From Sepioteuthis lessoniana (taxonomy: Eukaryota > Mollusca > Cephalopoda > Myopsida > Loliginidae): a stretch of DNA of 64,000 nucleotides. The stretch is from contig OY757939.1 in the NCBI GenBank assembly GCA_963585895.1, positions 62,109,962 through 62,173,961 of the forward strand, given 5' to 3'. Made by a program: the position numbers and the translations under genes. Shown here one piece after another: positions 42,846 through 52,947 of this stretch (positions are counted from its first letter, which is position 1; each line of letters opens with the position of its first letter). The notes under the pieces were generated by a model, which saw only the letters and a list, made by a program, of their open reading frames with translations, was not told the origin of the DNA and made no database searches.

Positions 42846-43649
42846 TAGACCGAATAGAAGAAAGAGATACAATGAACACCTAAAACTTGATTTCTGTTAG
42901 TAAAGTGTAAGATTGTGTGCTTTTCAATAAGATTACTACTATTATTGCTTCTGCTATGTCAGTTTATTTTTTTCTTTTAACTGAATTCTCTTGTAATTAT
43001 CTAATGTAAATTTTTACAATTCTTCTCTGTTTGCATTATATATATAAACAACTTTTTACTAACATCTTGTTCTATACAGTTTATTTGAATAGTTATATAA
43101 GAACTTTTTATAAAGTTTTTTTGATTTCAATAAATAAAAATTTTAAATAATTGAATTTTTATAAAACTTAGCACTTCAAAATTAGTTTAAGTTGTTAAGA
43201 ATTAAAAAAAAATCATTTAAAAAATGCTTAAATTTCCTGGATATTTTTTTTAATAGCAATTTTTTTTATTTATATATTTTTTAAACTGACAACTGCTGTT
43301 CTCCACACTGGATATGTCATCTCTGACTTCTATTCAACAGGATTTCTTAAGGTACTAATAGTTTTTTAGCCTTGAGCATGACCTGGTTTTCTCATGGTCA
43401 GCTTAACCTAGGTTGAACCTCAGTCATGACCTCATTTCTAATAGGCTGCACTTTTAAAGTCTCAGTTCCATTAAGGATTTGTAATTAGTTAAGGTAACGA
43501 TACAGTGTTATTACTTGATAAGTTGGAGGAAACTTATTACCAGGCTATCAAAGTTCAAAGAAATGTTAAGCCTTTTGGCTAACATTGTGGCAAAAAGTAG
43601 GTTGTAAAAACATTGATTTTATTTTTTTTATTTTTTATTTTTTTTTTTT
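42846..43649. other. Unassigned AT-rich spacer
   Basis: About 800 bp with no recognisable gene or repeat. Confidence 0.4.
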
Positions 43650-43984
43650 ATTGGCATGTTAACTCATTTTGGTTTATTTTATGCTTAGAGGTTAGGGAAT
43701 TGTCTACATTGTATATTCATATTTAGATGTTTTGTGTAGTTGTTTCTTCTGAGTTTTTTTATTAAAAAAAAATTTTTTTTCTCCACTTAGTCTAAACGGG
43801 TTTATTTGACCTATAGATGGGATCCTAACTGGTACTACCACTCAGAGCCAGAGTGGACCTGGAAGTGATGGCAATGAAGAGGTACTCCACTCTCTTCAGA
43901 GCTCCAAAACTGAAGCCTTATCCCCAGATGCATCTTTGTGTCATACTCAGAACTCCCCCTTTGGTGTGGTGGTCTTACCTCTTT
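43650..43984 (-). mobile_element. C3 element copy
   Basis: Tail TTGGCATGTTAACTC with TTTATTTTATGC, short body, head blocks CCAGAGTGGACCTGG and CAGATGCATC. A SINE D lies at the head end. Confidence 0.65.
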
Positions 43985-44240
43985 ATTGACCTAGGGAGTA
44001 GTGTTTGTCAATGGCCTGGAAGATTTGGGTTCAATCCCAGGTCGAGTCGTACCAAAGACTCCAAAAATGGTACTTGATGCTGCCTTGTTTAACACTCAGC
44101 ATTATAAGGTATGGATCAAGGGTAGAGTGGAGTAATCCAGGGAAAAGATTAGTGTCCCCCCCTACATCCTGGTGTAGTAGCTAATGAAAAGGGAGCCTTT
44201 GGGTTACTCTTGACTCTGGTCACCAACTTTACTTTATTCT
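43985..44240 (+). repeat. SINE D copy
   Basis: GGGTTCAATCCCAGG as B box, ACCAAAGACTCC, TAATCCAGGGAAAAG, CTGGTGTAGTAGCT, end ACCAACTTTACTTTA. Confidence 0.8.
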
Positions 44241-44339
44241 AAGCTTTGTAAAATACTATGATGTTAATTTTGTATTATCAGTCATTTGCAGCAGATTGAC
44301 GTTTAGATAATCGTAATAAGGTTACACAATTAGTGACTC

Positions 44340-44376
44340 ATTTGGTTTGGTTTATAGGTTATTTAATGCCAAATCC

Positions 44377-44432
<56 letters not shown>

Positions 44433-44880
44433 ATTCCTAAACGCATTTTGTAGATAACAACATTTTTAAACGAGCCTGAGTTCATTTGTTTGCACTCGGT
44501 TAAATGGTTTCAAGTATTGCTATTTAACACTAACAATTCAATTAAACATCAGTCATTTGTTTACACACAATTAAATGATCAAACAGTTCTATTTCAAGCA
44601 ATTCAGTTAAGCATAAGTCATTTGTTTGCACTTAGTTTAAATGTTAAAATACACAGTTTAAATGTCAAACAGTTCTATTTGACCTATACTTAGGATCCTA
44701 TAAGGTGCTACCACCTCAGGCCAGAGTGGACCTGGGAGTGATGGCAATGAAGGGGTACTCTGTATTCCTCAAAGCTCCATTACTAGAGCTTCACCATCAG
44801 ATTGTTTAGTGTCATATCCAGGACACTCGTGGAGAGGGTGGCCTTACAGTTGGTGTATTTTACTCGGCCAGACACATTTG
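44340..44880 (-). mobile_element. C2 element with (TG)n expansion
   Basis: Eroded tail, a (TG)n run at 44384-44429 in the place of the ATACATATAT stretch of other C2 copies, then body and head (CAGGCCAGAGTGGACCTGG). The microsatellite grew inside the element. Confidence 0.7.
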
Positions 44881-44929
44881 GGTAGTTTGGGAAGAAGGTA
44901 CTAAAATTAATTCTCTTTCTCGTAGTCTG

Positions 44930-45165
44930 GAACAAAGTTAATTTTTAAGTGGGGTATAGTTAGTTTGAATTCAGTTTTTCTTCTAGATCAGTTGCTGTAC
45001 CAAGGTTAAAGAGCTTTGCTAGTCCTATTTACTCATAGTTAGGAAAAGAGTTGAGTTCATGCCTTTCCTTAGGGCATTAGTACAAATTGAAATGCAAACA
45101 GCTTTATCTAGGGTTTGAACTCCACTTACTGTGTCCATTTCTTAAGACAATAACTTACACTTCTT
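44930..45165 (-). repeat. SINE A copy, diverged
   Basis: Minus strand: GGGTTTGAACTCC complement region at the B box, the CTATTTACTC and AGATCAGTTGC blocks. Its 3' end is altered. Confidence 0.65.
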
Positions 45166-45356
45166 AGTATACTCTAAGTAGATATGTATTTAATCTATTT
45201 TTTTTTCTCCCTTTTCCCCCTCAAAAAGAAAAAGCAGGGTGGGTGGTTGTGTGCTATAAGCATATACCAAAATACATTTTCTATTTCTTCCTCATGTTAC
45301 TACAAACGCATCTTCCGTTTTGTCCCCTCCCCCAAATATATCAAAAAATAGAATTA

Positions 45357-45690
45357 ATTATGGTTGACATTTTTTAATATATCTTTTTCTAATTGGAAAT
45401 TTACTGTCAGTGCAAATTTCATTTAGAGGGGGAGATTTGAAAAATTAGGATTAACTATTTTACTGGAGAGAAATAATTAATAATTTCTAATTATGGTAGA
45501 CATTTTTTAATATATCTTTTTCTAACTGGAAATTTACTGTCAGCGCAAATTTCAGTTAGAGGGGGAGATTTGAAAAATTAGGATTAACTATTTTACTGGA
45601 GAGAAATAATTAATAGTTTCTAATTATGGTAGACATTTTTTCAATATTTCTCCTTGAACTGGAAATTCAGTGTCAATGTAGATTTCAAAA
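45357..45690. repeat. 132-bp tandem repeat, about 2.5 units
   Basis: Units start with AATTATGGTTGACATTTTTT at 45357, 45489 and 45622 and share CTGTCAGTGCAAATTTCA and GAGGGGGAGATTTG. The first two units are nearly identical, so the duplication is recent. Confidence 0.9.
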
Positions 45691-45827
45691 AATGTTTTTG
45701 CTAACTGAATAATATATTTTTGGAACAAATTGCCTAATCAGATCAAAAAAAGCAATAGCATCAAAAATTTGAAGATTGAATTGGATGATTTTAGAAATAA
45801 AGGTAAAAAAAAGAATTTATCGTTCAG

Positions 45828-46126
45828 GGTTTTCAGACTATTCTCTTCATCTTTATTGTTTTATTCATAACATTTTGGCCGATACATCCTCTGGCCTTAA
45901 GGTGTTACTTGTCAAGCTTGTGAGCCTACACAGAACTTTGAACCATGTTTTTTTATTTAATCCATGGGGGAGGGGGTTGCTTACTCTCATTCTGTTAATC
46001 ATGATTAAGTACAAGTATTAAGTATTGTTACTTGCCTGCAGTCAGGATTGAACTTACAACCTCCAGATAATTGTCTCTTACGGAATCAATGCCTATAACT
46101 GTCATGCTATGTGTCCTGCTGGACAA
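45828..46126 (-). repeat. SINE E copy, long form
   Basis: Minus strand: GGACACATAGCATGACAG head, GTTCAATCCTGACTGCAG at the B box, end ATAAAGATGAAGAGAATAG and TCTGAAAACCCTG. It lies about 100 bp beyond the 3' end of a Penelope-like element in the same orientation. Confidence 0.65.
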
Positions 46127-46224
46127 TTCAGAGTGAATTTTTGGGACTTATAAACTTAATGTTTTTACACCATTATGATTACTACTATTATGTATGATTT
46201 TTTTTACTTGAGCTCATATTATTT

Positions 46225-47430
46225 TAAAAAGAATATTCAAATTTTATCTAACCTGTTTGATTATTGGTTTCCCATATTGTATTCATCTCTAATAGTTGGT
46301 CTACTCAATGGGTCACTGAAGCCCATCATATGTGCTGATTCTTTAAGGCATCTAATTATCCAATGTTCTTCTCTATCAATTATTTTAGCTTCATCCCATA
46401 AAGGCAGATGGTATCCCTTTTCCCTCCATATATAGTCTACTACACCTAACTTTTCAATTTCACCTCTTACTACTGTTTTTCGATGTTATTTTAGCCTTAC
46501 TTTTAGTGGGCGGCATGTGTTGCCTTGGTATACTTTACCACAACTATAGGGATGGAGTACACACAGTTCTTGGTCATGTTGGTGGCTTGACACAGAAGAG
46601 ATACCTCTGGAGAGGTAGCCACTTGTGAATATTGTCCTGATATCATTTGGACTAACATATCTTTTGGATCCTTTCAGTTAGGCCTTTGATATAGGGCTGA
46701 CATACTGTGATGAGTTTTTGGGTATTGTCCTCTATCTTCCTGTCCAGGTTTCTTGGAGCTGATGCTATGCGCTCTGGGTAGTTGTTGCGATGGAGGTTGT
46801 TTATTAAACTAATCATTTCTTCTTGGTATGCATCTATGTCACCACTAATAGCTTTTGCTTGCTGTTGTAGCAACAGATTCCTTTCTTCAAATTATATGGG
46901 AGTTGAAATTCTGCTTCTATCCGTTGAAGGTAGACTTACGATACACAGATGACCTGAATCATTGCTTTGAGCATGCTACTTATACATTGTGGAAGGGTAA
47001 TTTATCATCTTGTTCTTTCTCCATAGTGAACCGTATCGATTGAGTTCATGTGTTCAAGTAATGTTTGAACATCTTTCTGATGAGGCCAGAGAATGAATGT
47101 CATCTACATATCTAAGCCACAGACATGGGTTTAGTAATGTAGTTCTTAATGCCATTTCTTCAAAGTATTCCATGTATATATTGGCCAATACTGGTGATAA
47201 TGGTGGATCCGTAGCCAGTCCTTCTTGTCGGTATATATCAGATTCCATCCCCAAGTAGGTTGTTTCCACACAGAAAGTTAACATTTCCATTAGATTATCT
47301 AACGGGATGCAAGTGTGTTCTTCCAATAAGGGATCTGCAGTCAGCTTATTCCGTACCACAGCAAGCGTCTCATCAGTAGGTACCTTAGGGAAAATCATCA
47401 AGGTTCGTCTCAGAAATTCAGACATCTAAA
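46225..47430 (-). mobile_element. Penelope-like element remnant, type 2
   Basis: The reverse-transcriptase region at 47054-47425 reads EGLATDPPLSPVLANIYMEY then WLRYVDDIHSL, with the YVDD catalytic box. Downstream pieces are NLHRNNYPERIASAP, NTQKLITVCQPYIKGL and a GIY-YIG-nuclease-like end (DEAKIIDREEHW). The order RT then linker then nuclease is typical of Penelope elements. The copy is 5'-truncated and broken in several places. Confidence 0.85.
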
Positions 47431-47489
47431 AAGAATTTAAGAGGGCATTTTTGGGAACTATTGGATCAAATTATTTGATCTGTATATAG

Positions 47490-47734
47490 GTTTGGTTTGG
47501 TTTCCTTGTTTAATGGCATATCAATCTTTGTGGGTTATTTAATAGCCAAGCCATCCTTGTAGAAGAAAAACTGTGGTACTAATTAATCCATATCTAAGGG
47601 ATAAGCTGGTTCATACCTTTCCCCAAGTTTATTAGTTCAAAAGTGAATGTAGTAATGTGACTAGATTTTGAATTTGCTTACTATGATGTCACAGTCTAGC
47701 TTGTTATCGATTATGTCACAAGAACTTGCATTCC
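47490..47734 (-). repeat. SINE B copy with TSD
   Basis: GTATATAG at 47482-47489 and 47735-47742 flank it. Tail AACCAAACC complement at the left, head TGCAAGTTCTTGTGACATAA at the right on the minus strand. Confidence 0.78.
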
Positions 47735-47744
47735 GTATATAGAG

Positions 47745-48570
47745 ATTGTATTAAGATTGTGTATGTTAAGTATAAAGATTGTCTGTTGTTGTTATGAGAA
47801 AATAGTAAAAAGAGGAGATGCTCAAGGAAGCATAAGAAACAGATAAATATCTTTGTTCATATTTACAACTGTTTGCGGCCGGAAGCAAGAGCAAAGTGGC
47901 CTCCCAATTTTAAAGGAAAGATTTAGAAGTCATCAGAAGAGCTTAGGTACCTGTGGTGTAATGGTTATCGTCGTAGGAAATGGACATGGCAACACGAGTT
48001 CAAATCCTGGACGAGACTGATTGCATTTCACATAGCACTAATACCCTTGGGAAAGGTATGAATCCAATTATTCTCTCTCCAGCTATGGGTAAATAGTAGG
48101 GCAGACTGGTTTCTTCAGCCTTGATGAGGCAACTAGTCTAGGAGAAGGAAAACTTGTCATATCCTGCCCGAGCGGAGGGGTTGGGTAAATATGAGAAGAG
48201 CTTAGCTCTGATTGGCTGTTGGAAAATTGTATATAGAGCCATTTCTGTGGTCATTTGTTTTGTGTGGATGTGCAGGTTAGCTGCCGGGATGGGAGTTGGA
48301 GTAAGATCAATGCCAACTGGGTCATTTGGGCTAGGGGTTCTGATGTTGCAAGACCCGAAACCCCCCCATGAACCCAAAGGATACATCACTGATGACCCAT
48401 CCCGATGCATCAATGAAGATGTATGATATAAATAAAAGTTATCTTGTAATAATTATCTCCTGTCTAGGATTTTGCTTCTTGGACCTTCTTGCATGGATAC
48501 TCGTGTTCTATATAAATCTTGCTGCACAGTCAAGTGTAAGTTGTGTTAGTTCACTACGCTGTCAGGTTTA
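47745..48570 (+). mobile_element. LTR-like fragment split by SINE A (fossil, uncertain)
   Basis: Sequence on both sides of a SINE A reads continuously once the SINE is removed (one copy of AGAAGAGCTTA). It has TATATAGAGCC, a later ATAAATAAAAG poly(A)-type signal and GC-rich parts, as in an LTR. TG...CA ends and a target duplication could not be fixed, so the call is tentative. Confidence 0.35.
47946..48193 (+). repeat. SINE A copy with 11-bp TSD
   Basis: Flanked by AGAAGAGCTTA (47935-47945 and 48194-48204). Head GGTACCTGTGGTGTAATGG, B box GAGTTCAAATCC, end GAGGGGTTGGGTAAATAT. About 40 bp of the 3' half (the TGAATTCAAACCTG block) is deleted between short matching sequences. Confidence 0.9.
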
Positions 48571-48769
48571 ATTACTTCTATTAGCAGAGGTTCCCAGCGT
48601 TGTTGAGGGGGAAAATACAGCAAAATTTTAATGAAATCTTTGATTTATATTCTAGCAAAATTCTATCGTAACATATGGCAGTTAAAACAGATTCATAAGT
48701 TTTAAACTTGAATCCCTTTGTAAACCATATTCCCTTGTTTTTTATTTTTTGCAATATTTTTTCCTTATA

Positions 48770-49115
48770 TTAGTCAGTCCATCCATTGTTTTCCACGCTG
48801 CTAGCCACACTGCACTACAATTTCATTCTTGGTCTCACCCTTCTTTTCCATGTTAGTCTGAATCACTTGACCATTTTCTCTTGCTCTCATTGTGGAAGTC
48901 TTCTGATTAGTCATTTTTGTTATTTTAAATACCATCCAACAACTGTATAGATCCACATGTTGTCTGTGAATCCTGCACTATGTGTAACCTAGCGGAACTT
49001 CTGCTTTCTGTATATCATATCTTTTTGCTCTGTACTTGAATTGTCTCACTTCAGATGTGCTTATGCGATGATATTCCTAGTGTGGCTCTTTCCATGTCTC
49101 TCAGTGCCATAATAT
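48770..49115 (-). mobile_element. LINE 3' fragment, another family
   Basis: The minus strand reads RDMERATLGISSHKHI and, in shifted frames, pieces like WKRRVRPRMKL. The MERxxLGI block is found near the C-terminus of many RTE/Jockey-like LINEs. It differs from the HLPPITKTIQ family. It is old and broken. Confidence 0.5.
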
Positions 49116-49119
49116 CTAT

Positions 49120-49172
49120 TTGTAATATATATATATATATATATATATTTTATTTATTATTATATATATATA
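49120..49172. repeat. (AT)n microsatellite
   Basis: Interrupted AT runs separated by TTTTATTTATTATT. Confidence 0.9.
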
Positions 49173-49260
49173 TTTTTTTTAAAACTACTTACGAACTTTC
49201 AAAATATGTAATAAAAAAAATTGCCTGGCCTGCTATTAGTGCTTCATATCAATGTCTCAC

Positions 49261-49554
49261 AAAGCACCAACTATACGGCCACCTGCCTCCCATCACGAAA
49301 ACTATCCAAGTTAGACGAACCAGACATGCAGGACACTGCTGGAGAAGCAGAGACGAGCTCATAAGTGATGTTCTCCTATGGACCCCCACATATGGCCGAG
49401 CAAAAGCAGGACGACCAGCTTGAATATACATACTGCAGCTATGTGAAGATATGGGATGTATTTCTGAAGACCTGCCGGAGGCGATGAATGATAGGGAGAA
49501 GTGGTGAGAGAGGGTCAGGGATATCTGTGCAAGCGGCACATGATGATGATGATG
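49261..49554 (+). mobile_element. RTE-type LINE 3' fragment with 13-bp TSD
   Basis: Perfect direct repeats ATCAATGTCTCAC at 49248-49260 and 49555-49567. Encodes QLYGHLPPITKTIQVRRTRH, AGHCWRSRDELISDVLLWTP and TYGRAKAGRPA, ending ATGATGATGATGATG. The exact ends show a 294-bp, 5'-truncated insertion and fix the 3' tail as an (ATG)n run. Confidence 0.93.
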
Positions 49555-49567
49555 ATCAATGTCTCAC

Positions 49568-49871
49568 CCCGGCAACCTCAAATATTTTCATAGTCTGTTG
49601 GAGTTGGAGATCAAGTTGATATCCATGCAAAAATCTAGGGGGACTTTTTGTTCTGTTGTGATCTTTTATACAGATACAAATTATTTTTATACAGATAGAA
49701 ATTATTTTTATACAGATAGAAATTCATAAACTTAAGTTATCATAGAAACACGTGAGTATTTAAGAAAGAAGGCATCTAAATTAATTTTCTTTCTATATCA
49801 ACTAAGTAACTATTTAATAATATAGCAAGTTTAAGCCTAGAGGTTCAGTCCTAATTTTGTTTCCTCACCCT
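49568..49871. other. Spacer with a 23-bp triplication
   Basis: TTTATACAGATAGAAATTAT repeats three times at about 49667-49728. The rest is unassigned. Confidence 0.6.
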
Positions 49872-50070
49872 GTCAACAGGGCTTAGAATACACTAACTGT
49901 ATCCTCTGCAGAAGGGATAAGACCACCCTCCAAATTAGTCATCCTGGGTATGACATTAAATTGCATCTGATGGTGAGGTTTCAGTTCTGGAGATCTGGGA
50001 AGTGTGAAGTACCTCTTCATTGCCATTACTTCCAGGTCCACTCTGACTTAGAGTTGTAGTACATGAATTC
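49872..50070 (+). mobile_element. C3 head
   Basis: CTGTCAACAGGGCTTAGAAT, CCTCTGCAGAAGGGATAAG, GTATGACATTAAATTGCATC, CATTGCCATTACTTCCAGG. An uninterrupted head, useful as reference for the split head at 7783-7911. Confidence 0.7.
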
Positions 50071-50074
50071 ATAC

Positions 50075-50146
50075 CAGCAATATCCACTTAAAAATTAACC
50101 TTGTGTCATATACTGCTTGTGACTGATGTGTTGGGTAAATACATAC
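50075..50146 (+). repeat. SINE A 3' fragment
   Basis: CCACTTAAAAATTAACCTTG, GTCATATACTGC and TGTTGGGTAAATAC, the last 70 bp of SINE A. Confidence 0.6.
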
Positions 50147-50167
50147 ATGTCAAAATGTACCATGTCA

Positions 50168-50192
50168 ACGACACACACACACACACACACAT
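50168..50192. repeat. (AC)n microsatellite
   Basis: About 12 AC units. Confidence 0.95.
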
Positions 50193-50387
50193 TTTAGTAC
50201 CATAGTATAGATGTACAACAGTCACTGAATCGTCCATTCCTTTTGTTTTCATTTACTAAGCTGAGCCTAATTTGGCACAAAGTCAGATTTATGGGGCACC
50301 CAGTGAGAATTAAACCTATCCATTCAGTTGTTTCTTAATTTGTACTTTTTAATTTATTGATGAATTGTTTTTTTCCATTTTATTGTA

Positions 50388-51293
50388 CGTGGTGCATTCA
50401 ATAAGTTTCCAGACTTTTTTGTACAGGCATTTAAAATTGTCGTAGACTCTTGAAAATTCAGTATGTCATTGCTATACATCTTATGAGATGACTGAGCAAT
50501 TTTTATGATTTCAGGTTCAAATAAACAGCTACAGCAGGAATTGGAATACACCCTACTAAAGCCTGATTGTCACAGCTGGTGAATTTCAAAAATGCAATCT
50601 GGACTTTAGAAGAACGATATGCAATAAAATTCTGTTTTAAACTTGGAAAAAATGCCATGCGATGAAAGCTGGATCTGCTATGACCCAGAGACAGAGTTCC
50701 CAGTGGAAGCATGCTGGCTCTCCCAGACCCAAGAAGGCTAGACAGAGCAAATCCACCCACAAACTTTTGATGATCCCTTTTTTTGACAGTACTGGCATGA
50801 TGTACATGCACTGGATTCCCACTGGACAGACAGTCAACAAGGAATACTATATTGAGGTTTTAAGAGAGTTCAGGAAGAGATTCCGTCGGAAGAGGCCGGT
50901 ACTCTTCAAATTGGGTCAGTGGCATTTTCACCAGGACGATGTACCAGTCCACAACTCCACCCTTGTCACAGACTATTTGACCAAGATGGGCATGAAGACA
51001 GTTCCTCACCCTCCCTATAGTGCAGACCTTGCTCCCTGTGACTTTTGGTTATTCTCTAAGCTTAGAGGCTGTCGTCGTTATGAGATAATTGAGGAGATGA
51101 AAGAGGCTGTGACGAAGGTGATTGACACGCTCACACAATAGGACTTCCATGGGGCCTTCCAGAAGTTGTTGGAACGGTACAAGTGCATTGCAGCCAGAGG
51201 AGATTACTTCAAAGGGGACTAGAGTTTCATGTGTGTACTATCAATAAAAGTGCCCATACGAAAAAAGTCTGGAAACTTATTTAATGATCTTTG
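50388..51293 (+). mobile_element. Mariner (DD34D type), internally deleted
   Basis: TA at 50386-50387 and 51294-51295 bound inverted ends containing AATAAGTTTCCAGACTTTTT. One frame (50662-51141) carries LLMIPFFDSTGMMYMHW with the first catalytic Asp, HFHQDDVPVHNS with the second and APCDFWLFSKLRGC with the third. The N-terminal DNA-binding domain is deleted and a stop follows KVIDTLTQ. It is the same family as 14714-15608, but the internal deletions differ. Confidence 0.9.
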
Positions 51294-51409
51294 TATTTCA
51301 TGTGTAAATTATACTCTAAATATTATTTAAGCAAAATTCAAGATTTTATCACATTTAAAGAAATAGATGTAATTCCTGTTTATTTTACAATCCACTCTCA
51401 TCAGACCCT

Positions 51410-51946
51410 GTCGACTAGGGCTGTGGAATACACCAACTGCATCTCTGCATAGGAGTAAGAGTCCCCTAATGTGTGTTCTGGATATGGAACTAAACAATCT
51501 GATGGTGAGATTCCAGTAATGCTGGAGCTTTGGGGAATGTGGAGTACCTTTTTATTGCCATTGCTCCTAGGTCCTCTCTGACCTGGAGCTATAGCATCTG
51601 ATAGGGTCCTATCTATGAGTCAAATAGAACTGTTAGACATTTAAACTGAGAGCAAACAAATGACTTGTGCTAAATTGAATTGTTAAAAATAGAACTGGTT
51701 GATCATTTAACTGTGTAAGTAAATGACTGATGTTTAATTGAATTGTTAATGATACATAACAATACTTGGAACCATTTAACTTTTAATTATGCTTAAATGA
51801 ATTGTTTGAAATAGAACTGTTTGAACTTTGATGATTTATGTCTGCAAATCATATATATCTAATATATAAGAATAAACCAGATTTGGCATTAAATAACCTA
51901 CAATGGTTAATATGCCATGAAACCAAACCAAACCAAACCAACATTT
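51410..51946 (+). mobile_element. C2 element copy
   Basis: Head GACTAGGGCTGTGGAATAC, AATCTGATGGTGAGATTCC, body, tail GGCATTAAATAACCTAC with GGTTAATATGCC and AACCAAACCAAACCAAACC. Confidence 0.78.
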
Positions 51947-52077
51947 TCTATGATTTTCTATTTGTATGTGTGTTGTATACTTGGATCTAGATTGTGTCAG
52001 TACATTAATATATTTAGATTAGTTGTAGCAGAGTGCTTTCCAAAAATTATGACTGATTGTTTCTCTAGTAGAAATGG

Positions 52078-52632
52078 TTTGGTTTGGTTGGTTTTATGGC
52101 ATATCAACCTTTTGTAGGTTATTTAATGCCAAATCCATTTTTATATAAATAATCTGTTCTATTGAAAACAGTTCATTTTAGCATAAGTACAGTTTAATTG
52201 TCAAAAACATTTCCATTTCAAACTATTCAAGCAGTTATATGTAATAATTCAGTTAAGTGTAAATACAGTTTTAATGTCAAAAAACAGTTCTATTTGAAAT
52301 AATTCAGTTAAGCATAAGCACACAGTTTAAGTGTAAGTACGGTTTAATTGTCAAAAACATTTCTATTTTAAGCTATTCAGTTTAGCATAAGTATGCTGTT
52401 AGTTCTATTTTACCCATAGATAGGGCCCTATCAGGTGCTACCACTCCGGGCCAGAGTGGACCTGGGAGCGATGGCAATGAAGGGGTACTCCGCATTCCCC
52501 AAAGCTCCAGCACAGCTGGAACCTCACCATCAGATTGTTTAGTGTCATATCCAGGACACTCGTTGGGAGGGTCTTACCCCTCTGCAGACGTGCAGTCAGT
52601 ATATTCTACAGCCCCCCCAGCTGACTGGGCAA
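52078..52632 (-). mobile_element. C1 element, reference copy with 12-bp TSD
   Basis: Perfect repeats TAGTAGAAATGG at 52066-52077 and 52633-52644 give exact edges and a length of 555 bp. On the minus strand: a head of about 215 bp, a body of four degenerate units around TAAACTGTACTTATGC, then GGCATTAAATAACC / GGTTGATATGCC and an A/C-rich AACCAACCAAACC end. Confidence 0.92.
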
Positions 52633-52947
52633 TAGTAGAAATGGTATCACCATACTATTACTATTACTCATAATGTCTGACTGTTCTAAAAATTGTTTTA
52701 CAGCTCTAACCAACCATAGATAAGTTGTTGTGGTTCTGTTTACCTGCTAATGAAGACTGGTATAATATGCTCAGCTACAACACTTTCTCATTTCTGGTAC
52801 TTCTTCCCCATGGAGCTGACAAAATCTATTTCTTCTATCTTATGAAACAAATGAAATTTCCTTGTGTTTCTGTTGGATGTCTGTCATCTCAACTGCATCC
52901 TCTCTGCCAATAAGAGTTGTCATGTTATGAAACAAAAAAAATCCTCT

